Shown here piece by piece: positions 36,456 through 45,434 of a stretch of 64,000 bases of DNA. The stretch is from assembly GCF_003345295.1 (NCBI RefSeq), contig NZ_CP031056.1, forward strand, positions 62,001 to 126,000, in the 5' to 3' direction. Origin of the DNA: Vibrio splendidus. Its GTDB lineage: Bacteria > Pseudomonadota > Gammaproteobacteria > Enterobacterales > Vibrionaceae. Below the pieces are notes generated by a model. The model saw only the letters and a list, made by a program, of their open reading frames with translations. It was not told the origin of the DNA and made no database searches. Made by a program: the position numbers and the translations under genes. Numbering within the stretch: position 1 is the stretch's first letter; each line of letters starts with the position of its first letter.

Positions 36456-37158
36456 ACATCACCCAAATGCCGCAATTTTGAAAGATTTTGTCGATGGCAC
36501 ACTAGCAGATTCAGTTTCTTTGATTGTCTCTAGCCATGTTGAACTGTGTGAACACTGCCAACAACAAGTAAGCATGCTGACGGCGCAAGCTGCTGAATCA
36601 GTCTTTGAAAGCGATACACCTGTCTTTGAAAGTGATACCTCAGGGCTTCAACTTTCTGACAGAGAAATGGATGCGTTCCTATCCGATGATGGGGAGTTTG
36701 ATTTTGATGCGATTGCTCAAATCACTGCTGATTCATCTCAAGCTATCGAAGTGACACCCGAAGTTCAGCAAGTTACGGTTGCAGACACCACATTCACTAT
36801 TCCTCGCGCGTTGAACTCAGTGGCGAGAAAAGACTGGATGAACTTAGGCAAAATTTCGCGAGCGCGACTCGATTTTGATGACGAAGCACACCACACCAGC
36901 TTGCTGCACATCGACAAAGATGGACAAGTGCCTTGCCACACCCACAAAGGCTTTGAGATTACGCTTCTCTTGGAAGGCAGTTTCGAAGACGAAATGGGCG
37001 TCTACAACAAAGGCGACTTCATCTGGTTAGATGGTGACCACACCCATCAACCAGCTACCAAAGAAGGTTGTGTGTGTTTAACTGTTTCAAGTGATGCACT
37101 TTACTTCACAAAAGGTGTGAGCCAGTTATTCAACCCACTGGGTAAATACATTTATTAG
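36448..37158 (+). CDS. chrR: ChrR-type zinc anti-sigma factor
   Basis: A 236-aa cytoplasmic anti-sigma. The N-terminal zinc domain holds His5, His30, Cys34 and Cys37, matching ChrR ligands H6, H31, C35 and C38. The C-terminal cupin has CHTHKGFE (His164, His166, Glu170) and DHTHQP (His200), matching ChrR H141, H143, E147 and H177 in spacing. The linker contains a tandem repeat VFESDTP-VFESDTS (residues 52-65). It binds the ECF sigma until singlet oxygen triggers release. It is translationally coupled to the sigma gene. Confidence 0.92.
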   Translation: MIKHHPNAAILKDFVDGTLADSVSLIVSSHVELCEHCQQQVSMLTAQAAESVFESDTPVFESDTSGLQLSDREMDAFLSDDGEFDFDAIAQITADSSQAIEVTPEVQQVTVADTTFTIPRALNSVARKDWMNLGKISRARLDFDDEAHHTSLLHIDKDGQVPCHTHKGFEITLLLEGSFEDEMGVYNKGDFIWLDGDHTHQPATKEGCVCLTVSSDALYFTKGVSQLFNPLGKYIY

Positions 37159-37302
37159 ATTGAAAAGATTTACCGGGTACGTCACAAGACTCATAGAGTT
37201 GGCTAGTAAGCAAAGTAAAAACCGAACTAAAGTAATGTTTAATAAGCAACAAAACACACAATATAAGAATAACAACGAGCAATGAGCGTAAGGAATTGAC
37301 CA

Positions 37303-38250
37303 ATGGATAAAAAAATAAAAATAGGCATTAGTGCATGTGTCGCCGGTCATAAAGTTCGGTTCGATACAGGTCACAAACGCTCTCGTTTTTGTACAGACGA
37401 TCTTGCAGACTACGTAGAACTTGAGCCAGTTTGTCCAGAAATGGGCGTTGGACTTCCAACGCCTCGCCCAACCATTCGCCAAGTTCGTCAGCTAGACAAT
37501 ATCATTCACGTTTCTAGACCTGACGGTTCTGGTGATGTGACCAATGATCTGATCGAGTTTGGACAAAACTATTCAAAGAGCAACCAGCACATCGCTGGCT
37601 TTATTGTGTGTCAAAAAAGCCCAACCTGCGGTATGGAGCGAGTAAAGGTTTATCACCACCACGGGCGCGGTTCTGAATCGACAGGCGTTGGCTTGTTCAC
37701 TCAGCAGGTTATACAAGGCAATCCCCTACTTCCAGTAGAAGAGAATGGTCGCCTCAACGATCCAATTCTGCGTGAAAACTTTATGACTCGAGTCTTCACT
37801 TACCAAAAATGGCTTAACCTTGTTGACGAAGGCGTAACTAAACACAAGCTGATTCAATTCCACAGCGCTCACAAGTATTTGGTAATGTGTCACCACATTG
37901 AAGGCTATAAGAAACTTGGAAAATTATTAGCAAGCAACGATCTTGAAATCGATGAGTTGGCAAAACAATATATTGAAGGCTTGATGACGGCATTATCTCA
38001 CCACGCGAACCGTGGTAGCCACGCCAATACTCTGCATCATTTGCAAGGTTACTTTAAGAAACAGTTGAGCAGCGCGCACAAGCAAGAGCTTACCAATCAG
38101 ATTTCATCATTCAGAGAAGGTCTTGTTCCTCTGTTAGTTCCACTAACACTGATCAACCACTACTTGATGGAATACCCAAACGAGTACCTTGAATCACAGG
38201 TTTACCTAAACCCGCACCCACAAGAACTTAAGCTGAGATACGGATATTGA
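37303..38250 (+). CDS. ybgA: YbgA-like DUF523-DUF1722 protein
   Basis: A 315-aa two-domain protein. The DUF523 part has GISACVAGHKVRFDTGHKRS, PVCPEMGVGLPTPRP and QKSPTCGMERVKV, with conserved cysteines. The DUF1722 part has LIQFHSAHKYLVMCHHIEGY. In E. coli the DUF1722 protein YbgA lies just before phr, as here. The function is not established; recent work on related DUF523 proteins concerns sulphur chemistry, but I do not apply that here. A 144-base gap separates it from chrR, with no TGATCC promoter in it. It overlaps phrB by four bases. Confidence 0.87.
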   Translation: MDKKIKIGISACVAGHKVRFDTGHKRSRFCTDDLADYVELEPVCPEMGVGLPTPRPTIRQVRQLDNIIHVSRPDGSGDVTNDLIEFGQNYSKSNQHIAGFIVCQKSPTCGMERVKVYHHHGRGSESTGVGLFTQQVIQGNPLLPVEENGRLNDPILRENFMTRVFTYQKWLNLVDEGVTKHKLIQFHSAHKYLVMCHHIEGYKKLGKLLASNDLEIDELAKQYIEGLMTALSHHANRGSHANTLHHLQGYFKKQLSSAHKQELTNQISSFREGLVPLLVPLTLINHYLMEYPNEYLESQVYLNPHPQELKLRYGY

Positions 38251-39692
38251 GCGACATTCTATGGATAAGACGAGACCTGCGGATTCACGATAACCCTGCG
38301 CTCGTCGCGGCAGTTGAAAACGGTGTGACGACCGCCGTTTTCATTTCAACGCCACAGCAATGGCAGCAACACCACCTTGCGCCAATCAAAGCCGATTTAA
38401 TCTATCGTCACCTGCAGCAACTTGAATCCCAACTCGCTGAATTTGGGATCGATCTTCTGCACCTCAAAGCCACAGACTTTAACGATCAAGCCACTCAACT
38501 CATCAACTTGTGCAAACAGGTCGATGCGACATGTGTGTATGCCAATTCAGAGCCGGAAGTGGATGAGCAGTTAAGAGACAAACGCTTAATCGCTACTGGT
38601 ATAAAGCTGAAAATAACCGACTGCGATACGATTCTGCCATTAGGTAGCGTGCTGAATAAACAAGGTGAGATGTTCAAGGTTTTCACACCTTTCAAAAACG
38701 CATGGTTAAAAGAAGTGCAAGCGAAAGGCATCATTTGCAGCCACGCTCCAGTGCATTCAACAGGATCAGCGCAAGCAGGTTCATCTGAAACGGATTCGCT
38801 TCAGAATCCATCACAACTGAAACAATCGTTAAGTGGTTTTTCTGGCGAGTACGATTTTGACTTTCCGCGTGTTGATTCAAGCCGTTGGCCATTAAGCCAA
38901 GATGTGCTGGGCAATGTGATTCCCAATTTCTTAGCCAATAAAGTTAATGACTATTCTCGCCTTAGAGACATTCCATCGTTAAAAGGCACGTCTGGCCTAT
39001 CTCCTTACTTGGCTATTGGTGCAGTCAGCCCTCGTTGGTTAGCGATTCAATTGATTCAGCAACAGCCTGACTTGTTATTTGATACTCAGTTGCCAGCCTT
39101 TTCTTGGCTTAATGAATTGATTTGGCGAGATTTTTATAAGCATTTGATGTTCCACCATCCTAAACTGGTTAAAGGTGCTAACTTTCAGCAGAAATACAAC
39201 GGCTTAGATTGGTATCACGACAACCCGAGCTTCAAGGCGTGGTGCGAAGGAAAAACAGGCTACCCATTAGTTGATGCAGCGATGCGTCAATTGGTTGAGA
39301 CAGGCTGGATGCACAACAGGCTAAGAATGGTGGTGGCAAGCTTCCTAACCAAGCACCTACTGATCGATTGGCGTTGGGGTGAGCGTTTCTTTATGTCGCA
39401 CCTTATCGATGGTGATTTCAGCGCGAATAATGGTGGCTGGCAGTGGGCTTCAAGTACTGGCTGTGATGCTCAACCCTACTTTCGAATTTTCAATCCGATC
39501 ACTCAGAGTGAAAAGTTTGATCCAAAAGGAATTTTTATTCGTAAGTACATACCAGAGCTGCAAAATATTCCTGACAAGCATATGCACTTTCCACATGATT
39601 ACATTGCAAAAAACGGAATTAACAGCGAATACTGGCAACCCATCGTTGAACACAAAGAAGCACGATTGAGAGCCTTAGCCTTTTTCAAATAA
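38247..39692 (+). CDS. phrB: Deoxyribodipyrimidine photolyase
   Basis: A 481-aa class I CPD photolyase that uses blue light and FAD to split pyrimidine dimers. The N-terminal alpha/beta domain starts ILWIRRDLRIHDNPALV. The FAD-binding C-terminal part has WLNELIWRDFYKH, GYPLVDAAMRQLVETGWMHN, RLRMVVASFL, WRWGERFF and NNGGWQWASSTGCDAQPYFR. The start codon is TTG at 38247, overlapping the ybgA stop (TTGA); no ATG is available before conserved sequence. Translational coupling is likely. It is part of the ECF/ChrR operon. Confidence 0.95.
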   Translation: MSDILWIRRDLRIHDNPALVAAVENGVTTAVFISTPQQWQQHHLAPIKADLIYRHLQQLESQLAEFGIDLLHLKATDFNDQATQLINLCKQVDATCVYANSEPEVDEQLRDKRLIATGIKLKITDCDTILPLGSVLNKQGEMFKVFTPFKNAWLKEVQAKGIICSHAPVHSTGSAQAGSSETDSLQNPSQLKQSLSGFSGEYDFDFPRVDSSRWPLSQDVLGNVIPNFLANKVNDYSRLRDIPSLKGTSGLSPYLAIGAVSPRWLAIQLIQQQPDLLFDTQLPAFSWLNELIWRDFYKHLMFHHPKLVKGANFQQKYNGLDWYHDNPSFKAWCEGKTGYPLVDAAMRQLVETGWMHNRLRMVVASFLTKHLLIDWRWGERFFMSHLIDGDFSANNGGWQWASSTGCDAQPYFRIFNPITQSEKFDPKGIFIRKYIPELQNIPDKHMHFPHDYIAKNGINSEYWQPIVEHKEARLRALAFFK

Positions 39693-39706
39693 TTAGAGTG
39701 AATATT

Positions 39707-40138
39707 ATGGATAACTCTCTATGGCTTGATAACTTTCTCAACATGTATCGAGAACTCGGAACTGACAATTTCGACGTGCTTAAGACGGTTTATCACCCTG
39801 ATATCGAATTCCAAGATCCGCTGCATCATGTCAGCGGAATTGCGGCGCTTACCCACTACTTCGAGAATCTCTACACTCAGGTAACGAGCTGTTACTTTCA
39901 TATCGAACACACTTTCGAAGCGAACGACGAAGCTTCTGTTTACTGGACGATGCAGTTTGCTCACAAGCAATTAAATGGACAAAAGCCGATCGAAGTACAA
40001 GGACACAGCCACCTCAAGATGCTCGACGGCCAAGTGGTTTATCACAGAGACTATCTTGATGTCGGCTCTATGTTGTACGAACACATTCCAGTACTGGGCT
40101 GCGCCATCAAATCCATCAAAAAGAGAGCGAGCCAATAA
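39707..40138 (+). CDS. NTF2/SnoaL-like protein
   Basis: A 143-aa cone-shaped alpha+beta fold protein: YHPDIEFQDPLHHVSGIAAL, YFHIEHTFEANDEASVYWTM, VEVQGHSHLKMLDGQVVYHR. It lies between phrB and an SDR gene, with one-base overlap with the latter. Members can be isomerases, hydrolases or binding proteins. Homologues commonly sit in ECF11/lipid operons, so a fatty-acid ligand is a fair guess. The ATG at 39707 is preferred over GTG 39698 for ribosome-site spacing. Confidence 0.82.
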   Translation: MDNSLWLDNFLNMYRELGTDNFDVLKTVYHPDIEFQDPLHHVSGIAALTHYFENLYTQVTSCYFHIEHTFEANDEASVYWTMQFAHKQLNGQKPIEVQGHSHLKMLDGQVVYHRDYLDVGSMLYEHIPVLGCAIKSIKKRASQ

Positions 40139-40869
40139 TGCGTATTATGATCACAGGCGCGACCTCAGGTATCGGCCAATCACTCGCTATCGATTACGCT
40201 CAACAAGGGCATCAGGTGATTGCTTGTGGCCGTAACCCAGACAAGCTGCAAGCCTTGGTTGATTCTCACGAGACAGACATCGCGCATTCATCCATTACAC
40301 CGCTCTGTTTCGATCTGACCGATTACCACAACTTCCCAGAGCTCGACCAAGACAAGCCGCTCGATCTGCTGATTTTAAATGCGGGTGATTGTGAATACAT
40401 CAACGACCCAGTGAATTTTGATGCCGAGCTTTTCGAGCGCGTCATCAACATCAATCTAATTTCAATTGGCTACGCCCTTAAAGCCTGGTTAAAAAACATC
40501 AAGCCCGGCGGCCGTTTGGTTTTAGTAAGTTCCAGCGCCAGCTTTTTACCTTTGCCAAGAGCCGAGGCTTATGGCGCTTCAAAGGCAGCCCTCACCTACT
40601 TAGGCAGAACACTGTCGGTTGATCTGGCCGAGCACAATATTCATGTCTCAATTGTGCACCCAGGCTTTGTTGAAACGCCATTAACCGAGCGAAATACTTT
40701 CTCTATGCCTATGATTATTAGTAGTGAGGCCGCAACTCAGCGAATCGTAAATGGTATTGCTCAAGGAAAGAGTGAAATCGATTTCCCAAGACGATTCATC
40801 ATGTTGATGAAGCTACTAAGAATGCTTCCAACTCCAGTTTGGCAAAAACTCGCTTCAAGGATGGTATAA
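40138..40869 (+). CDS. Short-chain dehydrogenase/reductase (ECF operon)
   Basis: A 243-aa SDR with ITGATSGIGQSLAIDYAQQG (NADP motif), LNAGD, the SSSA catalytic Ser region and the YGASK Tyr-Lys pair. The following HPGFVETPLT is typical. The ATG overlaps the previous stop (TAATG), so translation is coupled. Probably acts on a lipid or aldehyde substrate in the stress operon; the substrate is unknown. Confidence 0.88.
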   Translation: MRIMITGATSGIGQSLAIDYAQQGHQVIACGRNPDKLQALVDSHETDIAHSSITPLCFDLTDYHNFPELDQDKPLDLLILNAGDCEYINDPVNFDAELFERVININLISIGYALKAWLKNIKPGGRLVLVSSSASFLPLPRAEAYGASKAALTYLGRTLSVDLAEHNIHVSIVHPGFVETPLTERNTFSMPMIISSEAATQRIVNGIAQGKSEIDFPRRFIMLMKLLRMLPTPVWQKLASRMV

Positions 40870-40871
40870 CA

Positions 40872-42143
40872 ATGAAGAAAATCGCCATTATTGGGTCAGG
40901 TATCTCTGGACTCACTTGCGCACACATATTAGATAAGCACCACGACGTAACAGTATTCGAAAAAAACGATTATGTTGGGGGCCACACCGCCACCGTTGAT
41001 ATTGAACATCAAGGCTCGGCGTTTTCGATAGATACTGGCTTTATCGTATTTAACGATCGAACCTACCCAAACTTCAATCAGCTACTCGAACAACTCGGTG
41101 TTGAAAGGCAACCTACCGAGATGAGTTTCAGCGTTCACAACACCACGACTAAGTTTGAATACAACGGCCACAGCATCAACTCTCTGTTCGCTCAACGAAG
41201 TAATATTTTCAAACCTCAATTTTGGTCTTTAGTCTCTGACATTCTCAAGTTCAACAAATTGTGTAAGGCTCAATTCGAAAGTAACGAGTTCACACCGGAT
41301 ATTACCTTGGGCAACTTCCTACGTGAAAACCAGTTTTCCGACTTTTTCAGCCAGCATTACATCCTACCGATGGGCGCAGCAATTTGGTCGACAAGCTTAG
41401 AGGAGATGGAAGAATTTGAGCTTAAATTCTTCATTCAATTCTTCTATAACCACGGCCTGCTCGACATCGCGAACCGTCCACAATGGTATGTAATTCCTAA
41501 AGGGTCGCGCTCTTACGTTGAAATCATCCTTTCAGGTTTGAACAAATCCGTCGCTTTGAACACATCGATCAAACAAGTCACTCGCCATGAAGCGGGCATC
41601 ACGATTGAATTTGAAGATGGCGCTACACAAGACTTCGACGAAGTGATATTTGCTTGTCACTCAGACCAAGCGTTACGTTTACTCGGCGATGCAACAGAGC
41701 AAGAGAAACAGGTTCTAGGCGAGATCCCATACAGCCGTAATGAAGTGGTTCTGCACACTGATACCCGATTGTTACCAGACAGAAAGCTGGCTTGGGCAAG
41801 TTGGAACTACATGTTGGACGGCGACAGTAAACGACCTGCCTGTGTGACTTACAACATGAACATTCTGCAAGGCATCGAAAGCCAAGACACCTTCTGTGTG
41901 ACCTTAAATCAGAGCGAAGCCATCGACCCAGAAAAAATCATTCGCAGCTTTGTTTATCATCATCCGGTACTTAACTCGAACACGGTAGAAGCTCAGCACA
42001 AACGCGAACAGATCTGTGGCAAAAATCAGACTCACTTCGCCGGCGCATACTGGTACAACGGGTTCCATGAAGATGGCGTCCACAGTGCACTCGACGTGAC
42101 CAAACGCTTCGGTTTAGATTTGAGTACGAGTTCAGCGCTATGA
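40872..42143 (+). CDS. FAD-dependent amine oxidase-like flavoprotein
   Basis: A 423-aa NAD(P)-binding/FAD protein: N-terminal IAIIGSGISGLTCAHIL (Rossmann), YVGGHTATV, DTGFIVFNDRTYPNF, MGAAIWSTS, C-terminal FAGAYWYNGFHEDG. It resembles the flavoprotein found beside DUF1365 and CFA-like genes in RpoE-ChrR regulons (R. sphaeroides RSP1090-type). It probably acts on unsaturated or methylated acyl chains. Two bases separate it from the SDR gene; it overlaps DUF1365 by four. Confidence 0.86.
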   Translation: MKKIAIIGSGISGLTCAHILDKHHDVTVFEKNDYVGGHTATVDIEHQGSAFSIDTGFIVFNDRTYPNFNQLLEQLGVERQPTEMSFSVHNTTTKFEYNGHSINSLFAQRSNIFKPQFWSLVSDILKFNKLCKAQFESNEFTPDITLGNFLRENQFSDFFSQHYILPMGAAIWSTSLEEMEEFELKFFIQFFYNHGLLDIANRPQWYVIPKGSRSYVEIILSGLNKSVALNTSIKQVTRHEAGITIEFEDGATQDFDEVIFACHSDQALRLLGDATEQEKQVLGEIPYSRNEVVLHTDTRLLPDRKLAWASWNYMLDGDSKRPACVTYNMNILQGIESQDTFCVTLNQSEAIDPEKIIRSFVYHHPVLNSNTVEAQHKREQICGKNQTHFAGAYWYNGFHEDGVHSALDVTKRFGLDLSTSSAL

Positions 42144-42946
42144 ACAGTCAAACCCTGACATCCGAAATGGAGATCGCATCCGAAAAGAGTGAAGAACTCA
42201 GCGGTATCTATTGGGGCAACGTCAGACACCGCCGCTTTGGCGACATCACTCATGAGTTCAGCTATCAGCTGTATATGATGGGGTTAGATCTCGATGAACT
42301 GCCCCAAACCACAGCGCGTAGTGCGCTGTTCGGAACTCGATGGTACAACCCGATTCGCTTCGTCGAATCGGATTATCTCGCTGAAAAAAAAGAAAATACC
42401 ACCACGGATGAACCAAAATCACTTAAACAACGTATAGCTTCCAAAGTGCAAAAACTTGGTGGGGTTTGGTCTGATTCAAACAGTGTGACGATGCTGGCTC
42501 AGTGCCGCTGTTTAGGTATCTATTTCAGCCCAATCAACTGTTTCTTCTGTTACGACGAAACAGGAGATTGTAAGTACATGTTGGCTGAAGTGAGTAACAC
42601 GCCTTGGCGAGAAAGACACTACTACCTAATCGACATGCACCAAGAATTAAAGGTTAAGAAAGAGTTTCACGTTTCGCCGTTCATGGATTTGAATATGACT
42701 TATTTTTGGAAGATTAAGCCACCAGCGAAACGCACCTTGGTCCACATTGAAAGCCGCCGAGACGACAAGCTTTTCGATGCGACACTGGCCTTGACGAAAC
42801 AGTCAGTAACCAAGACAAACATTAGACAAACGGTATTCAAGATTCCGGCGATGACGATAAAAGTCGTGATGGGCATTTATTATCAGGCTCTCAAATTATT
42901 CCTGAAGAAAGTACCGTTTGTGGGGCACCCAGACTCAACGTCTTAA
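42140..42946 (+). CDS. DUF1365 family protein
   Basis: A 268-aa DUF1365 protein: GNVRHRRFGDITHEFSYQLY, NPIRF, SVTMLAQCRCLGIYFSPINC, FFCYDE, VSNTPWRERHYYLID and FHVSPFMDLNMTYFW. The conserved (V/T)-S-N-T-P-W-x-E-R-H block is complete. DUF1365 genes nearly always accompany the flavoprotein and the CFA-like methyltransferase. The biochemical role is unproven. It overlaps the preceding stop (ATGA). A 117-base gap follows before the CFA gene, without a clear promoter. Confidence 0.9.
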   Translation: MNSQTLTSEMEIASEKSEELSGIYWGNVRHRRFGDITHEFSYQLYMMGLDLDELPQTTARSALFGTRWYNPIRFVESDYLAEKKENTTTDEPKSLKQRIASKVQKLGGVWSDSNSVTMLAQCRCLGIYFSPINCFFCYDETGDCKYMLAEVSNTPWRERHYYLIDMHQELKVKKEFHVSPFMDLNMTYFWKIKPPAKRTLVHIESRRDDKLFDATLALTKQSVTKTNIRQTVFKIPAMTIKVVMGIYYQALKLFLKKVPFVGHPDSTS

Positions 42947-43063
42947 GTGTCTTCACAGCAACTAAATAATAGAACTCGACCTTAGCTTGGGTTCGCTCCA
43001 ACCAAGGGCATAACCCAGCTTAGTTGGCACAAAATATTAGAATGAGTTATCAGCGAGGTTTAC

Positions 43064-44344
43064 ATGGAACAGCTTGCCAAACAAAACAACAACATTGAAC
43101 AACAAGCTAAAGCCGTTGCTGTTTCAAGCAACTGTAAATATCGAGCTTTAATCTTTAAGGTTCTAGAAAGCCTGCAATTCGCGACGCTTGAGATCATTGA
43201 GCGCGACCAGCATTCGGTGTTCGGCGATCGAGAAGCCGACTTGAAAGGTCGAATCGTGATTCACGATGCAACCTTTTTTAGAGATGTCGTGATTGACGGC
43301 AGTATTGGCGCATCTGAGGCCTACATTGATGGAAAATGGACAAGCCCAGATCTCACCAAAGTGATTCAAATCATGGCTCGAAATCAATCTCAACTCGACG
43401 AGCTTGACGATAAAACACAATGGATTTCTCGCATCAAAAACCTATTGCTGCGTCGTAAGAATGCCAACACCGAGCAAGGTTCTAAGCGCAATATTCTTGC
43501 GCACTACGATATTGGCAATGAGTTGTACGAGCGCTTCCTAGACAGCTCGATGCAGTACTCTTCCGCTATCTACAGCGAAGAAGCAGAAACCCTATCCAAA
43601 GCTCAGCAAAACAAAATGAAAACCATCTGTGAGCGATTAGAGTTGTCAGAGAAAGATAACGTGGTCGAGATAGGCACAGGCTGGGGTGGCTTAGCGATAT
43701 TCATGGCGCAACACTACGGATGCCATGTCACCACTACCACAATCTCAGATGCCCAACACGCGCTTGCAGAAGAGAGAGTAAAAGCGCTTGGCTTAACAGA
43801 CAAAATCACCCTGCTTAAAGAGGATTATCGTAACCTCACTGGTGAGTATGACAAGTTGGTCTCTATCGAGATGATTGAGGCGGTCGGTCATGAATATCTC
43901 CAGACCTTCTTTGAGAAATGTTCATCGCTACTTAAACCTTCAGGCAAGATGCTGATCCAAGCGATTACTATTGCCGACAGCCGTTACGATAAATACCGTA
44001 AAGGTGTCGACTTTATTCAAAAGTACATCTTCCCCGGCGGTTGCCTACCTTCGGTTTCAGTGATGACTCAACACCTTGCGACCAGTACAGACCTTGTTGT
44101 CCAAGAAATCGATGATATTGGCCTGCACTACGCTCGAACGCTTAATGATTGGAATGTTGCCTTTGAAAACAGTTGGGAAGAGTTAGAGTCTCTCGGCTAT
44201 TCAGAAGAGTTTAAGCGCTTGTGGATCTTCTACTTCTGCTACTGTGAAGGTGCATTCAAAGAGCGCGTGATCAGTACTCATCACTTAGTTGCTAGAAAAC
44301 CTCGTTACTTTGGAGCAAAAGATGAAACGGTTTTGGATTATTAA
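43064..44344 (+). CDS. Cyclopropane-fatty-acyl-phospholipid synthase family methyltransferase
   Basis: A 426-aa SAM-dependent enzyme that modifies unsaturated acyl chains of phospholipids. An N-terminal helical domain and AHYDIGNELYERFLDSSMQY, SSAIY lead to the SAM motif VVEIGTGWGGLAIFMA. Also seen are VSIEMIEAVGHEY and IQKYIFPGGCLPS. CFA synthases make cyclopropane rings; some ECF11-linked homologues methylate acyl chains on the way to furan fatty acids, so either product is possible. It overlaps the DUF2878 gene by 23 bases. Confidence 0.92.
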   Translation: MEQLAKQNNNIEQQAKAVAVSSNCKYRALIFKVLESLQFATLEIIERDQHSVFGDREADLKGRIVIHDATFFRDVVIDGSIGASEAYIDGKWTSPDLTKVIQIMARNQSQLDELDDKTQWISRIKNLLLRRKNANTEQGSKRNILAHYDIGNELYERFLDSSMQYSSAIYSEEAETLSKAQQNKMKTICERLELSEKDNVVEIGTGWGGLAIFMAQHYGCHVTTTTISDAQHALAEERVKALGLTDKITLLKEDYRNLTGEYDKLVSIEMIEAVGHEYLQTFFEKCSSLLKPSGKMLIQAITIADSRYDKYRKGVDFIQKYIFPGGCLPSVSVMTQHLATSTDLVVQEIDDIGLHYARTLNDWNVAFENSWEELESLGYSEEFKRLWIFYFCYCEGAFKERVISTHHLVARKPRYFGAKDETVLDY

Positions 44345-44843
44345 TCTCGTTCTGTTTCAAGCGACCTGGGTTTGCAGCGCGTTCTTTACCGCGCAAGCCC
44401 CGTTCGTGGCGCCACTGATTGTGGCCGTTCACTTCCTTCTCTCCCCTACTCGCAGTAGCGATCTGAAAATACTCATTTTATTACCATTAGGGCTGTTGCT
44501 TGATAGCCTCTTGCTTCACTTCGGCGTGTTTGCAGTCGACTCTGAAATTGCGAATCAATCGTGGTTTCCAGTCTGGCTCGTTTGCCTGTGGATCATGTTT
44601 TTAATCAGCTTTAACCACAGCCTAAATTGGCTTTTAAAATGCTCGAAAGTGATCTTGTTTGTCATAGGGTTCGTAGCAGGTACTAGTAGTTATTGGGGAG
44701 GCATCAAAGCAGGCGCCCTTCTGACTACTTGGCCAGACGCATCGGTGTTAGCTGCCCTTGCAATAAGTTGGGGGATTTTGTTGCCCTTACTGGTGGCCGC
44801 TTACTCCAACTTAGTACAACCCAAAATGGCAACAACGAGGTGA
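44322..44843 (+). CDS. DUF2878 family membrane protein
   Basis: A 173-aa inner-membrane protein with about five to six hydrophobic helices (FWIINLVLFQATWVCSAFFT, LILLPLGLLLDSLLLHFGVF, WLVCLWIMFLISFNHSLNWL). The match to DUF2878 is by pattern. TTGGAG precedes ATG 44322, inside the CFA gene. It lies three bases before the chalcone-isomerase-like gene. The function is unknown; partners suggest handling of membrane lipids. Confidence 0.83.
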   Translation: MKRFWIINLVLFQATWVCSAFFTAQAPFVAPLIVAVHFLLSPTRSSDLKILILLPLGLLLDSLLLHFGVFAVDSEIANQSWFPVWLVCLWIMFLISFNHSLNWLLKCSKVILFVIGFVAGTSSYWGGIKAGALLTTWPDASVLAALAISWGILLPLLVAAYSNLVQPKMATTR

Positions 44844-44846
44844 CTT

Positions 44847-45434
44847 ATGGCTTTTCCACGCAACCCTACGCAAGCGTTCAAATCTGAGAGCGATATTAGT
44901 CGCGTTCGCACTCAAACAAGCGAGCAATCAAGAATCCGACTATTTAGCTTAGTCACCTTAACCCTCATTTACGCAGCACTCCTATTTACCGGGAATGCCA
45001 AAGCTTCTGCTGTCGATGATTTAAATAAGCGCGGTCAGGGAGAAATGAGCTACTTGTTTTGGACTTTGTATTCTGCAGAGTTCTACACCACTCCGTCTAA
45101 CTCTGAGCGTGCTTTGAAACTTGAGTACTACCGAGCAATTGACAGCAAAGACCTTGTAGACGCAACCAAAGACCAGTGGAGCAAACTCGGTTACTCCAGC
45201 AACAATATCCAACGTTGGTTGAAGCCTTTGTACGCAATGTGGCCCAACGTTGAGGAAGGCAGCACGCTGACTATCCGAGTTGCTGAAGACAACGTAAGTC
45301 GGTTCTATTTCGATGAGCAACCCATCGGCACCATCCAAGACAAGCAATTTGGTGAAGCCTTTCTCGCGATTTGGTTATCTGAAAACACATCCGAGCCTGG
45401 TCTACGCAAGCAACTATTAGGTTTGAACAAATGA
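44847..45434 (+). CDS. Chalcone isomerase-like exported protein
   Basis: A 195-aa protein with an N-terminal extension and a signal-like helix (LFSLVTLTLIYAALLFTGNA). The chalcone-isomerase-like domain (Chalcone_3) follows: GQGEMSYLFWTLYSAEFYTT, LKLEYYRAIDSKDLVDATKD, GEAFLAIWLSENT. Bacterial members of this fold bind fatty acids rather than flavonoids. It overlaps the DUF3833 gene by four bases. Role inferred: periplasmic fatty-acid binding in the stress operon. Confidence 0.82.
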   Translation: MAFPRNPTQAFKSESDISRVRTQTSEQSRIRLFSLVTLTLIYAALLFTGNAKASAVDDLNKRGQGEMSYLFWTLYSAEFYTTPSNSERALKLEYYRAIDSKDLVDATKDQWSKLGYSSNNIQRWLKPLYAMWPNVEEGSTLTIRVAEDNVSRFYFDEQPIGTIQDKQFGEAFLAIWLSENTSEPGLRKQLLGLNK

